Below, one piece after another: positions 16,636 through 26,424 of a stretch of 64,000 nucleotides of DNA. The DNA is taken from positions 1-64,000 of the forward strand of contig JBHIYN010000003.1 in the NCBI GenBank assembly GCA_041984235.1, in the 5' to 3' direction. The DNA is from JBHIYN01 sp041984235. GTDB lineage: Bacteria; Pseudomonadota; Gammaproteobacteria; Ga0077536. The notes under the pieces were generated by a model that worked only from the letters and a program-made list of their open reading frames with translations, was not told the DNA's origin and ran no database searches. The stretch's first letter is position 1; each line of letters opens with the position of its first letter. Position numbers and translations under genes: made by a program.

Positions 16636-17712
16636 TCAGCACAGCGGGATCACGTTGTTCGCGAAATCCTCGGCGATCTCGCGGATGTGCGCGAGTGGCG
16701 GCAGCAGGCTGACCTCGCGCAGGCCATTGCCTTCGGCGGCCCGGATCTGGGCGGCAATCTCCGACGGCCCGCCGATCAGCGAGGTGCCTTCGATCATGGC
16801 CGGGGTCACGAAGCGCTGTTCGCCTTCCGGGACCCAGCTGCAATGGCCGGCGTGCAGCCGCTGGTGCCATTTCTCGGGCGGCAGCTCGAAGTTCTCGACG
16901 TGGTCGTTGTACTCCTCCCAGATGCCTTTCATGTACTCCGGCACGACGCTGTCGTCCTTCGTGTAGCGCCAGATCTCGTAGACGAAGTGCAGGGCCGTGA
17001 CGACCCACGACCCGGCGCGCTGAACGACGGCTTCGTCGGTGAGCTTCTCCCCGGCCTTGAGGATGACCGCGTTGGTCAGCGTCACGGTGTGGAAATCGTC
17101 CATGCCGCGGCCGTGCTTCACCGCGCCCTCGCGCACGTGGGCGAGATTGAACTCCAGGACCTCTTTCTGCTCGTTGAACACCGACACCAGGCCGTCGCCG
17201 TACATGCCCGCGGTACGCAGCGCGCGCGGGCCGTTGGCGGCGACGTAAATGGGCACCGCGTCGGTGGTGTTGCGAAAGCCGCTGTCATGGTCCTGCCACA
17301 CGATCGGGCGGGTGCGGTCGCGGTAGGTGAAATCCACCTCTTCGTTGTTCAGCATCGCGCGGACTACCCGCAGGTACTCGCGGAACTCCTTGATCGGCAG
17401 CGGGTCCTGGCCCATTACGCGCATGGCGGTGTGACCGGTGCCGATGCCGAGAAAGATGCGGCCCGGTGCGATGGCGTTGATCGAGGCGATCGCCGCCGCT
17501 GTCGTCGGTGCGATGCGCGTGCCGGCAATGGCGACGCCGGTGCCGATGCGAATGCGCGAGGTGTTATGGGCGGCCAGGGCCATGGTCGCGTAACAGTCGC
17601 TCCACATCATCTGGGTGTCGGGCACCCAGGCGGCGTCGTAACCGAGGTTCTCGAGATCGCGGACGATCTCCCAGTCGGTAATGCGCGTCTGAACGTGCAG
17701 GCTGAACTTCAT
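16636..17712 (-). CDS. LLM-class (luciferase-like) flavin/F420-type oxidoreductase
   Basis: A 358-aa TIM-barrel enzyme. The N-terminus MKFSLHVQTRITDWEIVRDLENLGYDAAWVPD, RIRIGTGVAIAGTRIAP and GRIFLGIGTGHTAMRVMG are typical of the luciferase-like monooxygenase superfamily, closest in feel to the F420-type (methylene-H4MPT reductase-like) branch. In a gammaproteobacterium it more likely uses FMN. GGGGAGG precedes the ATG. It is the last gene of the VOC-DUF1329-LLM minus-strand run. No substrate can be assigned. Confidence 0.85.
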   Translation of the reverse strand: MKFSLHVQTRITDWEIVRDLENLGYDAAWVPDTQMMWSDCYATMALAAHNTSRIRIGTGVAIAGTRIAPTTAAAIASINAIAPGRIFLGIGTGHTAMRVMGQDPLPIKEFREYLRVVRAMLNNEEVDFTYRDRTRPIVWQDHDSGFRNTTDAVPIYVAANGPRALRTAGMYGDGLVSVFNEQKEVLEFNLAHVREGAVKHGRGMDDFHTVTLTNAVILKAGEKLTDEAVVQRAGSWVVTALHFVYEIWRYTKDDSVVPEYMKGIWEEYNDHVENFELPPEKWHQRLHAGHCSWVPEGEQRFVTPAMIEGTSLIGGPSEIAAQIRAAEGNGLREVSLLPPLAHIREIAEDFANNVIPLC

Positions 17713-17770
17713 GGCATCCTCCCCAGGTGCTGAAATGGTTGGTCTCGGGTCGTGTATTCGTCTCCGCGGC

Positions 17771-19057
17771 TCAGCGCCGCAGGCCGCGGCCGCTCTGCAT
17801 GCGGCCGGTATCGAAGTCGCTGGCGCTGACCTCGTCGACGTTGACCAGCGTGAGCAGCTGCGCGGTGGTGCAGCGGTTGGTCTGGATGTCGATGGTCGAG
17901 AACGCGGTCATGATCGGCGCGCCGCTCTCGTTGTTGTGCGCGACATGGGAATTGGGGTGGGCGTAGGCGCCGATGATGACTTTCCACAGCGCGTCATTCT
18001 CCCGGTAGACCTTCCACAGCGGCGCGACATGGGTCTGCGCGTCCAGGTAGATCACCCGGCGTGCAACGGGCGCCGACGGGTCGACCGCGACACCTTCGAG
18101 AATGAGCGTCGGCCGCAGCTGCCAGTTGACGCGCGGGAAGCAGCCCGCCCGACCGTCGAAATCGGCGTGCCAGTAGTCGTGCCGGCGCGCGCGGGCGTTG
18201 GCCAGCTGCACGCGGTCGTGACGGTACATCGGCAGCAGCATGAAGGTGGCGCCGCGAAAGGTCCATTGCATGTCGGTCAGCCGCCCCGCGTAGACCAGGA
18301 AGTCGGTGGGCAGGAAGTCGCTGCCGAACATCGATTCCTCGGTCGAGAACGAGGCCAGTGACTGGGTACGGCCGAGCTGCGGAATCCAGACCCAGCCGTT
18401 GACCTCGCGGGCCTCGTCGCGGCTGGCGAAGACCAGCGCCTGGGTGCCGTCGTAGCTGCCGGCATCGATGGCGCTGAGGAAGAAGGCACCGAAGGCGTCC
18501 TGCGGGTTGTCCGTCACGGCCGGCACCGGTTCCTGCACGTGGCGATACAGGAAGCGCATGCTGCGCGCCTCGAAGCTCATCTCGAAGTCGGTCTTCTCGC
18601 TGCGCCAGTCGCGCAGCTGCCAGCGCATGTCGGGGATCAGACCGCTGTCGCCGGTGTAGGCGTAACGCATGTTCCAGGCCAGCTTGCGGCCGGCCTGGGG
18701 GTCGTCTGCGCGCAGCGGCGCCGCGAACGGCAGCCCCTGGGTGAAGTTCTCGAGCACCCCGGGCGCGCTGCCCAGCCGCACCTGCCCGCGGAAGCGGCGC
18801 GTGGCGGCGACGAAAGCGGGGTGGGGCGTGAACGAGACCGGCTCACCCACCGTCAGCGTGGCGAACCCGCCCTCGATGAAGCGCGCCAACTCGCGGTCGA
18901 CGAGATGTGCGTTGCGGGCCAGGGAGGCGCTGTCGACGGCGCTTCCGGGGCGCGGGCTGATCTCGTTCAGCTCCGCGAGATCGAGATCGAAACCGGCGGC
19001 GTGCGCGGTGCCCAGCGCGAGCCACGCCAGGAGGCCGCCCAGGATGCGGACGATCAC
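17771..19057 (-). CDS. DUF1329 outer-membrane/periplasmic protein
   Basis: A 428-aa exported protein with a signal peptide (GLLAWLALGTAHA) and the DUF1329 core: WNMRYAYTGDSGLI, EVNGWVWIPQLGRTQSLASF and ARRVIYLDAQTHVAPLWKVY. DUF1329 proteins usually pair with DUF1302 barrels and MMPL pumps in degraders of steroids, terpenes and hydrocarbons, and are presumed to handle hydrophobic compounds at the outer membrane. The GTG start overlaps the VOC stop by 4 bp (GTGA), so translation is coupled. The DUF1302 partner expected nearby survives only as a fragment at 6225-6692. Confidence 0.85.
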   Translation of the reverse strand: MIVRILGGLLAWLALGTAHAAGFDLDLAELNEISPRPGSAVDSASLARNAHLVDRELARFIEGGFATLTVGEPVSFTPHPAFVAATRRFRGQVRLGSAPGVLENFTQGLPFAAPLRADDPQAGRKLAWNMRYAYTGDSGLIPDMRWQLRDWRSEKTDFEMSFEARSMRFLYRHVQEPVPAVTDNPQDAFGAFFLSAIDAGSYDGTQALVFASRDEAREVNGWVWIPQLGRTQSLASFSTEESMFGSDFLPTDFLVYAGRLTDMQWTFRGATFMLLPMYRHDRVQLANARARRHDYWHADFDGRAGCFPRVNWQLRPTLILEGVAVDPSAPVARRVIYLDAQTHVAPLWKVYRENDALWKVIIGAYAHPNSHVAHNNESGAPIMTAFSTIDIQTNRCTTAQLLTLVNVDEVSASDFDTGRMQSGRGLRR

Positions 19058-19461
19058 GCCTCGGGGTGGAAGAAATTCAGCTCGATGGTGACGCCGTCGG
19101 GGTCCTTGACGAAGAGCTGGCTCAAACGGAAATCGGGTACCTCGCGACGCTGGAAGTCGATCGAGAGACGCTCGAAGCGCGCGATGAAGTCGTCGATGTC
19201 GCCGGCGCGGAAGGCAATATGGTCGACCGGCCCGGTGCCGCCGGTGATCCGGCGCTCCTCGCCTTCGGCCACGTAGCCGCCCTCGAATTCGGCGTTGCCG
19301 AGGTGCACGACCGGGCGGTCCTCGAGGTAGAACCAGTGGCCGGGGAAGTCGAAGTCCGGGCGTGGCCCGTGATGCAGGCCGAGAACTTCACCGTAGAAAG
19401 CACGCGAACGCTCCAGGTCGGAGGCATAGACGAAATAATGGTCAAGGCGTTCCAGCGGCAT
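19054..19461 (-). CDS. VOC-family (glyoxalase/extradiol dioxygenase fold) protein
   Basis: A 135-aa protein with paired beta-alpha-beta-beta-beta modules: LDHYFVYASDLERSRAFYGEVLGL, then VDHIAFRAGDIDDFIARF. Metal-ligand candidates are His7, the His of VVHLGN, the His of VDHIAF and the Glu of VTIELNFF. The ATG at 19461 is used because AGGAGG lies 10 nt upstream and the fold starts at once. It is the first gene of a coupled run with DUF1329 and an LLM enzyme. It could be a dioxygenase, an isomerase or a lyase; sequence alone does not say. Confidence 0.85.
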   Translation of the reverse strand: MPLERLDHYFVYASDLERSRAFYGEVLGLHHGPRPDFDFPGHWFYLEDRPVVHLGNAEFEGGYVAEGEERRITGGTGPVDHIAFRAGDIDDFIARFERLSIDFQRREVPDFRLSQLFVKDPDGVTIELNFFHPEA

Positions 19462-19643
19462 GGGTGCAGCCTCCTGTGAGCGAAGCGGGTTGGGCCATTG
19501 TAACGAGCGCGGCACGGGCTGGCGTGACAATGTAAAACAACGTCGGGCAGCTTGGCAGTGCCGGGGGTGGTGGCGTATGCTGCGGTGCACTAGGCGAGCC
19601 GGGCGTGGATGGCGTCAGGGCCGGCCGGCACCGGAGAACGCGT

Positions 19644-20894
<1,251 letters not shown>

Positions 20895-20898
20895 GGCA

Positions 20899-20923
20899 GC
20901 CGCCGACGCCACGCGTCGGCGGC
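20899..20923. terminator. bidirectional hairpin between phaZ and an LLM gene
   Basis: GCCGCCGACGC (20899-20909) pairs perfectly with GCGTCGGCGGC (20913-20923) over a CAC loop, 4 bp after the phaZ stop and 32 bp from the stop of the convergent LLM gene. There is no T-run. The 11-bp GC stem and the position between convergent genes make a terminator likely. Confidence 0.7.
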
Positions 20924-20955
20924 CCCGGGCCGAATGCTCCGCGTGGCGGGCGCGT

Positions 20956-21975
20956 TCAGTCGCGGAAGCGTGGCATTACTTCGCGCGCGAACATCTCCAG
21001 CGCGCGCGTACCCAGCGCCGGGTCGAGGCCGGGGAACTGGGAGTTCATGATGAAGTCGGTGCAACGGTACTCGCCGCGGAACTTCTCGAGCTTCTCCGCG
21101 ACCTGGTCGGGGGTGCCGATCATGAAGACCTCGCGCAGCACCGAGTCGCGCATGTCGGCCGGCTTGTTCACCGGCAGCGGCGCGTCGTCGCCTTCCGCGT
21201 CGCGCGCCTCGGACAGGATGTCCTGGTAGAACTCGAGCATGTGGAAGAGGTGGTCCTGGCACTCGTCCCAGGCCTGGTCCTCGCTCTCGGCGCAGTACAC
21301 CATGCGTAGCTGCGCGATGCGGAAGTCATCGGGATTGCGGCCGTTTTCGGCCAGCGTCTGCAGGTAGAGCGGGGCCGGGTCCGGGCCGATGGTCGCCATC
21401 AGGTGGTAGCCCATCTCGGCCGCCCGGGTAATCGCCTTGGGTCCGCGCGCGCCGATCCAGATCGGCGGATGCGGCTGCTGCGCGGGCTTCGGCGACAGGC
21501 GCGCGTCCTTCACCTGGTGAAAGCGGCCGTCGAAGGTCACGGTGTCCTCGGTGAACAGGCGCTGGATGAGCTGGATGCTCTCGCGCGTGCGCGGACCGCG
21601 CTCGCCGCGGTTCATGCAGAAGGCGTCGAACTCGTAGTGTGAGTAGCCCTGGCCGACGCCGAGCTCGAAGCGCCCGTCGGAGAGGATGTCGACGTTGGCG
21701 ACTTCCTCGGCCAGCAGCACCGGGTGCTGGTAGGGCAGGATGATGATGAAGGTACCGATGCGCATGCGCGAGGTGCGCATGGCCACCGCCGCGGCGGTCG
21801 TCATCAGGGCCGGGTTGTAGCCGTCCTCGGTGAAGTGGTGCTCGGTCAGCCACACGTTGTCGAAACCGAGCTCCTCGCAGCGCGCGATCTGGTCGAGTAT
21901 CTCGCGGTAGAGCTGAGGAAACGGCCGCCGCCACTTGAGCGGGTTGCGAAAGTCCTCCATGAATCCGAAGCGCAT
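20956..21975 (-). CDS. LLM-class flavin-dependent oxidoreductase
   Basis: A 339-aa bacterial-luciferase-like TIM barrel: MRFGFMEDFRNPLKW, FDNVWLTEHHFTEDGY, MRIGTFIIILPYQHPVLLAEEVA and ILSDGRFELGVGQGY are landmarks of the FMN-using alkanal/alkane monooxygenase-like group. It belongs to the same subgroup as the gene at 51614 and differs from the one at 16636. AGGGGAG precedes the ATG. It has no close co-directional neighbour: the acyl-CoA dehydrogenase upstream is 205 bp away. It probably needs a flavin reductase encoded elsewhere. Confidence 0.88.
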   Translation of the reverse strand: MRFGFMEDFRNPLKWRRPFPQLYREILDQIARCEELGFDNVWLTEHHFTEDGYNPALMTTAAAVAMRTSRMRIGTFIIILPYQHPVLLAEEVANVDILSDGRFELGVGQGYSHYEFDAFCMNRGERGPRTRESIQLIQRLFTEDTVTFDGRFHQVKDARLSPKPAQQPHPPIWIGARGPKAITRAAEMGYHLMATIGPDPAPLYLQTLAENGRNPDDFRIAQLRMVYCAESEDQAWDECQDHLFHMLEFYQDILSEARDAEGDDAPLPVNKPADMRDSVLREVFMIGTPDQVAEKLEKFRGEYRCTDFIMNSQFPGLDPALGTRALEMFAREVMPRFRD

Positions 21976-22180
21976 GTCGATTCTCCCCTGTATTTTTCGT
22001 TGGTGATGGTTGAAGTTCTCGTCGCGCGGGTCAATGCAGTGCGGGACACGGGTAGCGGGCAGCTGCCTTCGCTACCGTTCGCGCCGCGCTGTACCCTCCA
22101 CGACCCGCCAGCGCTCGACGCCCGCCCCGGCAGCTGCCCGGCAGCCGTGGTCAGGTGGGTGGCCGCGCGGGGTGCCGTGG

Positions 22181-23347
22181 TCAGAACGAGCGCGGCAATC
22201 CCAGCACTTTCTCGCCGACGAAATTCAGAATCATCTCGCGGCTGACCGGGGCGATGCGCGGGATCATGATCTCGCGCATGTAGCGCTCCACGTGGTATTC
22301 GCGGGCATAGCCCATGCCGCCGTGAGTGAGCACGGCCTGCTCGCAGGCATTGAAGCCGGCCTCCGCGGCGAGGTACTTGGCGGCATTGGCCTCGGCGCCG
22401 CATTCCTCGCCGGCGTCGTAACGGGACGAGGCGTTGAAAACCATGAGATTGGCGGCCTCGAGCTCCATCCAGATGCGCGCCAGCGGATGCTGTATGGCCT
22501 GGTTCTGGCCGATCTGGCGCCCGAACACGACGCGCTCGTTGGCATAGTCGACCGCGCGGCGCAGCGCCGCCCGGCCCAGCCCGACCGCTTCCGCGGCAAT
22601 CAGGATGCGTTCCGGGTTGAGGCCGTGCAGGATGTAATGAAAGCCCTTGCCTTCCTCGCCGATGAGATCCTCCTGCGGGACCGGCATGGCGTCGTAGAAC
22701 ACCGCATTGGAGTCCACCGCCTTGCGCCCCATCTTGGGGATCTCGTGGATCTCGGCATAGTCCCGGTTGAGATCGGTATAGAACAGCGAGAGGCCGTCGG
22801 TCTTGCGCTTGACCTCCTCGCGCGGCGTGGTGCGGGCGAGCAGCAGCACCTTGTTGGCGCGCTGCGCCATGGAGGTCCAGTGCTTCTGGCCGGTGACGAG
22901 ATAGCCGTCGCCGTGGCGCTCGGCGCGCACCTGCAGGTTGGTGGTGTCGAGGCCGGCATTCGGCTCGGTCACGCCGAAGCAGGCCGAGTCCTCGCCGCGG
23001 ATGAGGGGCGGCAGCATGCGCTCCTTCTGCTCGTCGGTGCCGAAGATCACGACCGGGTTGAGACCGAACAGGTTGAGATGCAGCGACGACGCACCGGTGA
23101 AGCCCGCGCCGGATTCCGCGATGGCCTGCATCATGATCGAGGCTTCGGTGATGCCCAGCCCGCTGCCGCCGTAGGCTTCCGGCATGGCAATGCCGAACCA
23201 GCCGCCTTCGCACACCGCGCGCACGAACTCTTCCGGGAATTTTCCGGTGGTGTCGCAATCGAGCCAGTAATCGGCGTCGAATCCGGCGCACAGCTTGTCT
23301 ATGGCATCGCGAATCGCGAGTTGATCGTCGGAGAACTGAAACTTCAC
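22181..23347 (-). CDS. acyl-CoA dehydrogenase family protein
   Basis: A 388-aa flavoprotein with the ACAD fold: FGIAMPEAYGGSGLGITEA, CFGVTEPNAGLDTTNL, VTGQKHWTSMAQRANKVL, and HGGMGYAREYHVERYMRE near the C-terminus. Where most ACADs carry the catalytic Glu in an EGTxE motif, this one reads IAPVSREMILNFVGEKVLGLPRSF, so the base may differ. The GTG start at 23347 (VKFQFSDDQLAIRD) is chosen because AGAGGT precedes it and ACADs begin this way. A longer frame to 23404 (MQKNKQ) is possible. It is divergent from the MetE-like gene 172 bp away. Confidence 0.85.
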   Translation of the reverse strand: MKFQFSDDQLAIRDAIDKLCAGFDADYWLDCDTTGKFPEEFVRAVCEGGWFGIAMPEAYGGSGLGITEASIMMQAIAESGAGFTGASSLHLNLFGLNPVVIFGTDEQKERMLPPLIRGEDSACFGVTEPNAGLDTTNLQVRAERHGDGYLVTGQKHWTSMAQRANKVLLLARTTPREEVKRKTDGLSLFYTDLNRDYAEIHEIPKMGRKAVDSNAVFYDAMPVPQEDLIGEEGKGFHYILHGLNPERILIAAEAVGLGRAALRRAVDYANERVVFGRQIGQNQAIQHPLARIWMELEAANLMVFNASSRYDAGEECGAEANAAKYLAAEAGFNACEQAVLTHGGMGYAREYHVERYMREIMIPRIAPVSREMILNFVGEKVLGLPRSF

Positions 23348-23519
23348 CTGTTTGACCTCTGGCGGTATCTGAAGATTTGCGCGGGCACGCTGCTTGTTTT
23401 TTTGCATCACCGGTGTGCCAGCCATACACTCTGCGGTCTGTCTGCCGCTTGCTGCCAGGCCGGTATTTCGAGCGCAACGCAGGGGCACAACATAACCGCG
23501 GCCGGGGAGGGCTAGCAAC

Positions 23520-24689
23520 ATGTTCGTCGCGACTGCTGACAAGATCCTGCCGACCGCCATGGTCGGCTCTTTCCCCAAGCCGAGCTGGTTCAACCAGAAC
23601 CTGCATGGACGACCGTTCAAGGTCGCCATGGGCGATTCCATGTACCGCGAGCAGTACCTCGACGCGGTCGCCTGTTACGTCAACGAACAGGAGCGCTGTG
23701 GCCTCGATATCCTGGTCGACGGCGACACGCGCTTCGATCTCGAGGTCGGCGGACGTTCGTGGTTCTTCTACACCATCGAGCGACTGAACGGCATTACCGG
23801 CTTTCGTGACAGCTCGCATTTCCTCGATTACGGCGACATGCGGCCCGGGCACATCCTCTACGAGGTGCAGGAAAGCTGGCACCCGCCGACCGTCAGTGAC
23901 CGCATCTCGCGCGGGCCGCTGCATTTCGCGGCGATCTGGAAGACCGCGCAGAAAATGACCGGGCGGCCGGTCAAGCTCGGCTCGATCTGCGCGACCTGCC
24001 TGCCGATGATGTTGTGGAACGAGTACTACGAGAACGATCGCGACATGATCATGGATATCGCCGCGGCGATGAACGAAGAGTACCGCGAGCTCGCGGCCGC
24101 CGGCTGCCCGGTGATCCAGATCGAGGAGCCGGTGCATCATTTCAACTGCAACGCGATACCGCCGTGCAGCGACGCCGACCTGGAGTTCTACACGCAGGCC
24201 TTCAATCGGCAGGTCGAGGGCGTGGAGACGGAGATCTGGGCGCACACCTGCTGGGGCAACCCCAATCAGCAGAGCTTCTACTGGGAGCGGCCGAGCTACG
24301 AACGCTCGCTGCCGTACTTCCTGGAGATGAACTGCGACGTGCTGATGCTCGAAGGCGGCAGCAACCAGGCGCGCGACATCGCGCTGCTCAATCACGTGCG
24401 TACGGACAAGAAGATCGGCATCGGCGTCGTCGATCACACCCGCACCACGGTCGAGTCGCCGGAGCAGGTCGCGGCCACCATCCGCCACGCGCTGGAGTTC
24501 GTGCCCCCCGAGCGACTGGTGATTACCGCCGACTGCGGCTTCGGCCGCGAGGGGCTGTCGCGCCGTATCGCGTTCTACAAGTGCGTCTCCCTGGTGCTGG
24601 GCACGAACATCGTGCGCCGCGAGCTGGGACTGGACGAAGCTTACGTGCGCGCCGCCGACGAGCGCTTTGCCTTCGTGCCGCCGGCCTGA
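23520..24689 (+). CDS. MetE C-terminal-type (cobalamin-independent methionine synthase II family) protein
   Basis: A 389-aa TIM-barrel protein like the catalytic half of MetE, without the N-terminal half (full MetE is about 750 aa). Zinc-ligand positions can be matched: His242 and Cys244 in AHTCWGN, Glu278 in MLEGGSN, Cys339 in TADCGFG. The start MFVATADKILPTAMVGSFPKPSWF is normal for the stand-alone family, and GGGGAGGG precedes it. Such proteins are thought to move methyl or other alkyl groups between thiols, and some act in catabolic demethylation or CoM-type chemistry. The crotonase gene follows after 55 bp. The substrate is unknown. Confidence 0.85.
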   Translation: MFVATADKILPTAMVGSFPKPSWFNQNLHGRPFKVAMGDSMYREQYLDAVACYVNEQERCGLDILVDGDTRFDLEVGGRSWFFYTIERLNGITGFRDSSHFLDYGDMRPGHILYEVQESWHPPTVSDRISRGPLHFAAIWKTAQKMTGRPVKLGSICATCLPMMLWNEYYENDRDMIMDIAAAMNEEYRELAAAGCPVIQIEEPVHHFNCNAIPPCSDADLEFYTQAFNRQVEGVETEIWAHTCWGNPNQQSFYWERPSYERSLPYFLEMNCDVLMLEGGSNQARDIALLNHVRTDKKIGIGVVDHTRTTVESPEQVAATIRHALEFVPPERLVITADCGFGREGLSRRIAFYKCVSLVLGTNIVRRELGLDEAYVRAADERFAFVPPA

Positions 24690-24744
24690 CGACCCGTACC
24701 CGGCGTCGCGGCGCCACCTTCTCTTCTTTGACCGAGGACGGATC

Positions 24745-25524
24745 ATGACTGCACCGAGTATCGATTTTTCGATCAACGACGGCATTGCGCGCATCGTGTT
24801 CGACAACGCCGCTGGGCACAATGTCGTTGGCAGCGCGTTCACGCAGGAGCTCGCCCGCGCGGCGATTGCCTGCGAGGTCGATCCCGGGGTCCGGGTCGTG
24901 CTGATGACCGCGCGCGGTCGGGAGTTCTCGGTCGGTGGCGATCTCAACGAGTTCCTGGCCGAAAGCCGGGCCGGGCGCCTGCGCGAGCACGTCCGCGAGA
25001 TGGCGACCTGGTTCCATCTCGCTATCACCGTGCTCAACCGGCTGCCGGCACCGCTGGTGTGCGGCGTCAACGGCATTGCTGCCGGCGGCGGCGTTAGCCT
25101 GGTATGCATGAGCGACCTGGCCATCGCGCGGCGTTCGTGCCGCTTCAACCTTGCTTACACGCGCTCGGGCCTGACCCCGGACGGCGGCTCGACCTGGTTC
25201 CTGCCGCGCCTGGTCGGCGCGCAGCGCGCCTTCGACATCATGGCGACCAATCCGACCCTGAGCGCGGAGGAGGCGCGCGACATCGGGCTCATCGCGCGGG
25301 TCGTGGACGACGACGCCTTCGAAGACGAGATCGAGGCGGTGCTGCAGCAGCTACGCGATGCCCCTTCCGGCGCGGTCGGGCGCGCCAAGGTGCTGCTGCG
25401 CGAGAGTCTCACCAATTCACTGGAACACCAGCTCGAGCTCGAATCCCAGGCCATCGCCGAACAGGTCTCGGCACCCGAGACGCTGAAGCGACTGGAGGCC
25501 TTCTTCGCCGCGCGCCGCGACTGA
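24745..25524 (+). CDS. enoyl-CoA hydratase/isomerase family protein, PaaG-like
   Basis: A 259-aa crotonase-fold protein. The oxyanion-hole motifs are present (EFSVGGDLNEF and NGIAAGGGVSLVCMSDL). The two hydratase glutamates are absent: GGGVSL replaces GGGxEL, and SGLTPDGGSTWFLPR has Asp where many hydratases have Glu. This pattern fits the PaaG-type isomerases better than true enoyl-CoA hydratases. The ATG at 24745 follows CGAGGACGG. It is co-directional with the MetE-like gene and may share its transcript. The acyl-CoA substrate is unknown. Confidence 0.85.
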   Translation: MTAPSIDFSINDGIARIVFDNAAGHNVVGSAFTQELARAAIACEVDPGVRVVLMTARGREFSVGGDLNEFLAESRAGRLREHVREMATWFHLAITVLNRLPAPLVCGVNGIAAGGGVSLVCMSDLAIARRSCRFNLAYTRSGLTPDGGSTWFLPRLVGAQRAFDIMATNPTLSAEEARDIGLIARVVDDDAFEDEIEAVLQQLRDAPSGAVGRAKVLLRESLTNSLEHQLELESQAIAEQVSAPETLKRLEAFFAARRD

Positions 25525-25550
25525 GCACGGCGCCGACCGGGCAGGCGGCT

Positions 25551-25871
25551 TCAGTGGCTGGCTTCGGGGCCGCCGAGATCGCGATTGGCCGCCGCGATGA
25601 GGTCGAGCAGAACCCGCCTGGCCTCGGCATCACGGGCTGCCAGCGCCGTCATCTCGTCGCGAAAGCGGCGCACGCAGTCGTCGTGTGCTTCCAGCAGCCG
25701 CGCGAGGTAGGCGGTTTCGGCCAGCGTGACCGTGGCGCCTTCCTGCCGTCGGGCATTGAGGCGCGCGAGCTCGCCGAAATGAGCCTGCTTGCTATCGAGC
25801 ATGTCGCGGTAGGCATGCCAGGCACGGGCCGCGGCAGGGGGAACGGCGCGGGGCGGGGACTCCGCGGGCAC
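25551..25871 (-). CDS. small helical hypothetical protein downstream of the RRM gene
   Basis: A 106-aa predicted all-helical, highly charged protein (AYRDMLDSKQAHFGELARL, AHDDCVRRFRDEMTALAARD). The likely start is GTG 25871, 11 bp after the RRM stop; ATG 25802 is an alternative with no visible ribosome site. No family was recognised. Its position suggests co-expression with the RNA-binding protein. It converges on the crotonase gene. Confidence 0.5.
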   Translation of the reverse strand: MPAESPPRAVPPAAARAWHAYRDMLDSKQAHFGELARLNARRQEGATVTLAETAYLARLLEAHDDCVRRFRDEMTALAARDAEARRVLLDLIAAANRDLGGPEASH

Positions 25872-25882
25872 GCCCGCGCGCC

Positions 25883-26257
25883 CTAGCCGAACAGGCGGCG
25901 GAAGAATCCGACGACGCCTCCGGGCGCTTCCTGCGCGGCCGCCTGTGGCTGCGCTGCGGGCGCCGGTTTGCGTGCCTTGCGCTCGCCAGCGCCGTTGCCG
26001 TCTTCCTTCTGCGCCTTGGGCTGCGACTCGTCGACGCGCAGCTCACGCCCCTTGAAGTCGGTGCCGTTGAGCGCGGCGATGGCGCGCCGGCCGTCCGCCT
26101 CGCTCTCCATCTCGACGAAGCCGTAGCCGCGCGAGCGCTTGGTGCGGCGGTCGAAGATGACCTCGGCGGAGGCGACCGCACCGTAGGCCTCGAACGCTTC
26201 GCGCAGTTCCTCGCTGCGCACGCTGTAGGGCAGGTTGCCCACGTAGATGTTGATCAT
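25883..26257 (-). CDS. single-RRM RNA-binding protein
   Basis: A 124-aa protein with one RNA-recognition motif: RNP2 IYVGNLP at residues 3-9 and RNP1 SRGYGFVEM at about 43-51. A Lys/Ala/Pro/Gln-rich tail follows, ending in GGVVGFFRRLFG, possibly a short amphipathic helix. The ATG at 26257 has AAGAAAGGAAG upstream, and the RRM begins at residue 2. Bacterial RRM proteins of this size resemble cold-inducible RNA-binding proteins; the target RNA is unknown. Confidence 0.9.
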   Translation of the reverse strand: MINIYVGNLPYSVRSEELREAFEAYGAVASAEVIFDRRTKRSRGYGFVEMESEADGRRAIAALNGTDFKGRELRVDESQPKAQKEDGNGAGERKARKPAPAAQPQAAAQEAPGGVVGFFRRLFG

Positions 26258-26424
26258 CGTCTTCCTTTCTTGTTCTGCCGCACGCCGGGGCGTGCGGAGA
26301 CGGTCGTCCGTCCGGCGCCGCGCGGCGGGCGGCAACGGGGCTCGCGTACGTCAGGGCCGTCGCCCTCGCGCCGGAATCAGCGGATTCAAACACAAAGATG
26401 TGCGGCACCGCAAACGAGCCCCGC

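Noticed and set aside
16636..17712. A true F420-dependent dehydrogenase
   Set aside because: The fold fits, but F420 synthesis is rare in gammaproteobacteria and no F420 gene is in the window. FMN use is the safer reading.
21846..25148. A very long open frame (1,100 codons) on the minus strand
   Set aside because: It crosses four real genes and has Arg/Ala/Gly-biased composition with no domain. It is an artefact of high GC.
24745..25524. A canonical enoyl-CoA hydratase
   Set aside because: Both catalytic glutamate positions are changed, so only a family-level, isomerase-like call is made.
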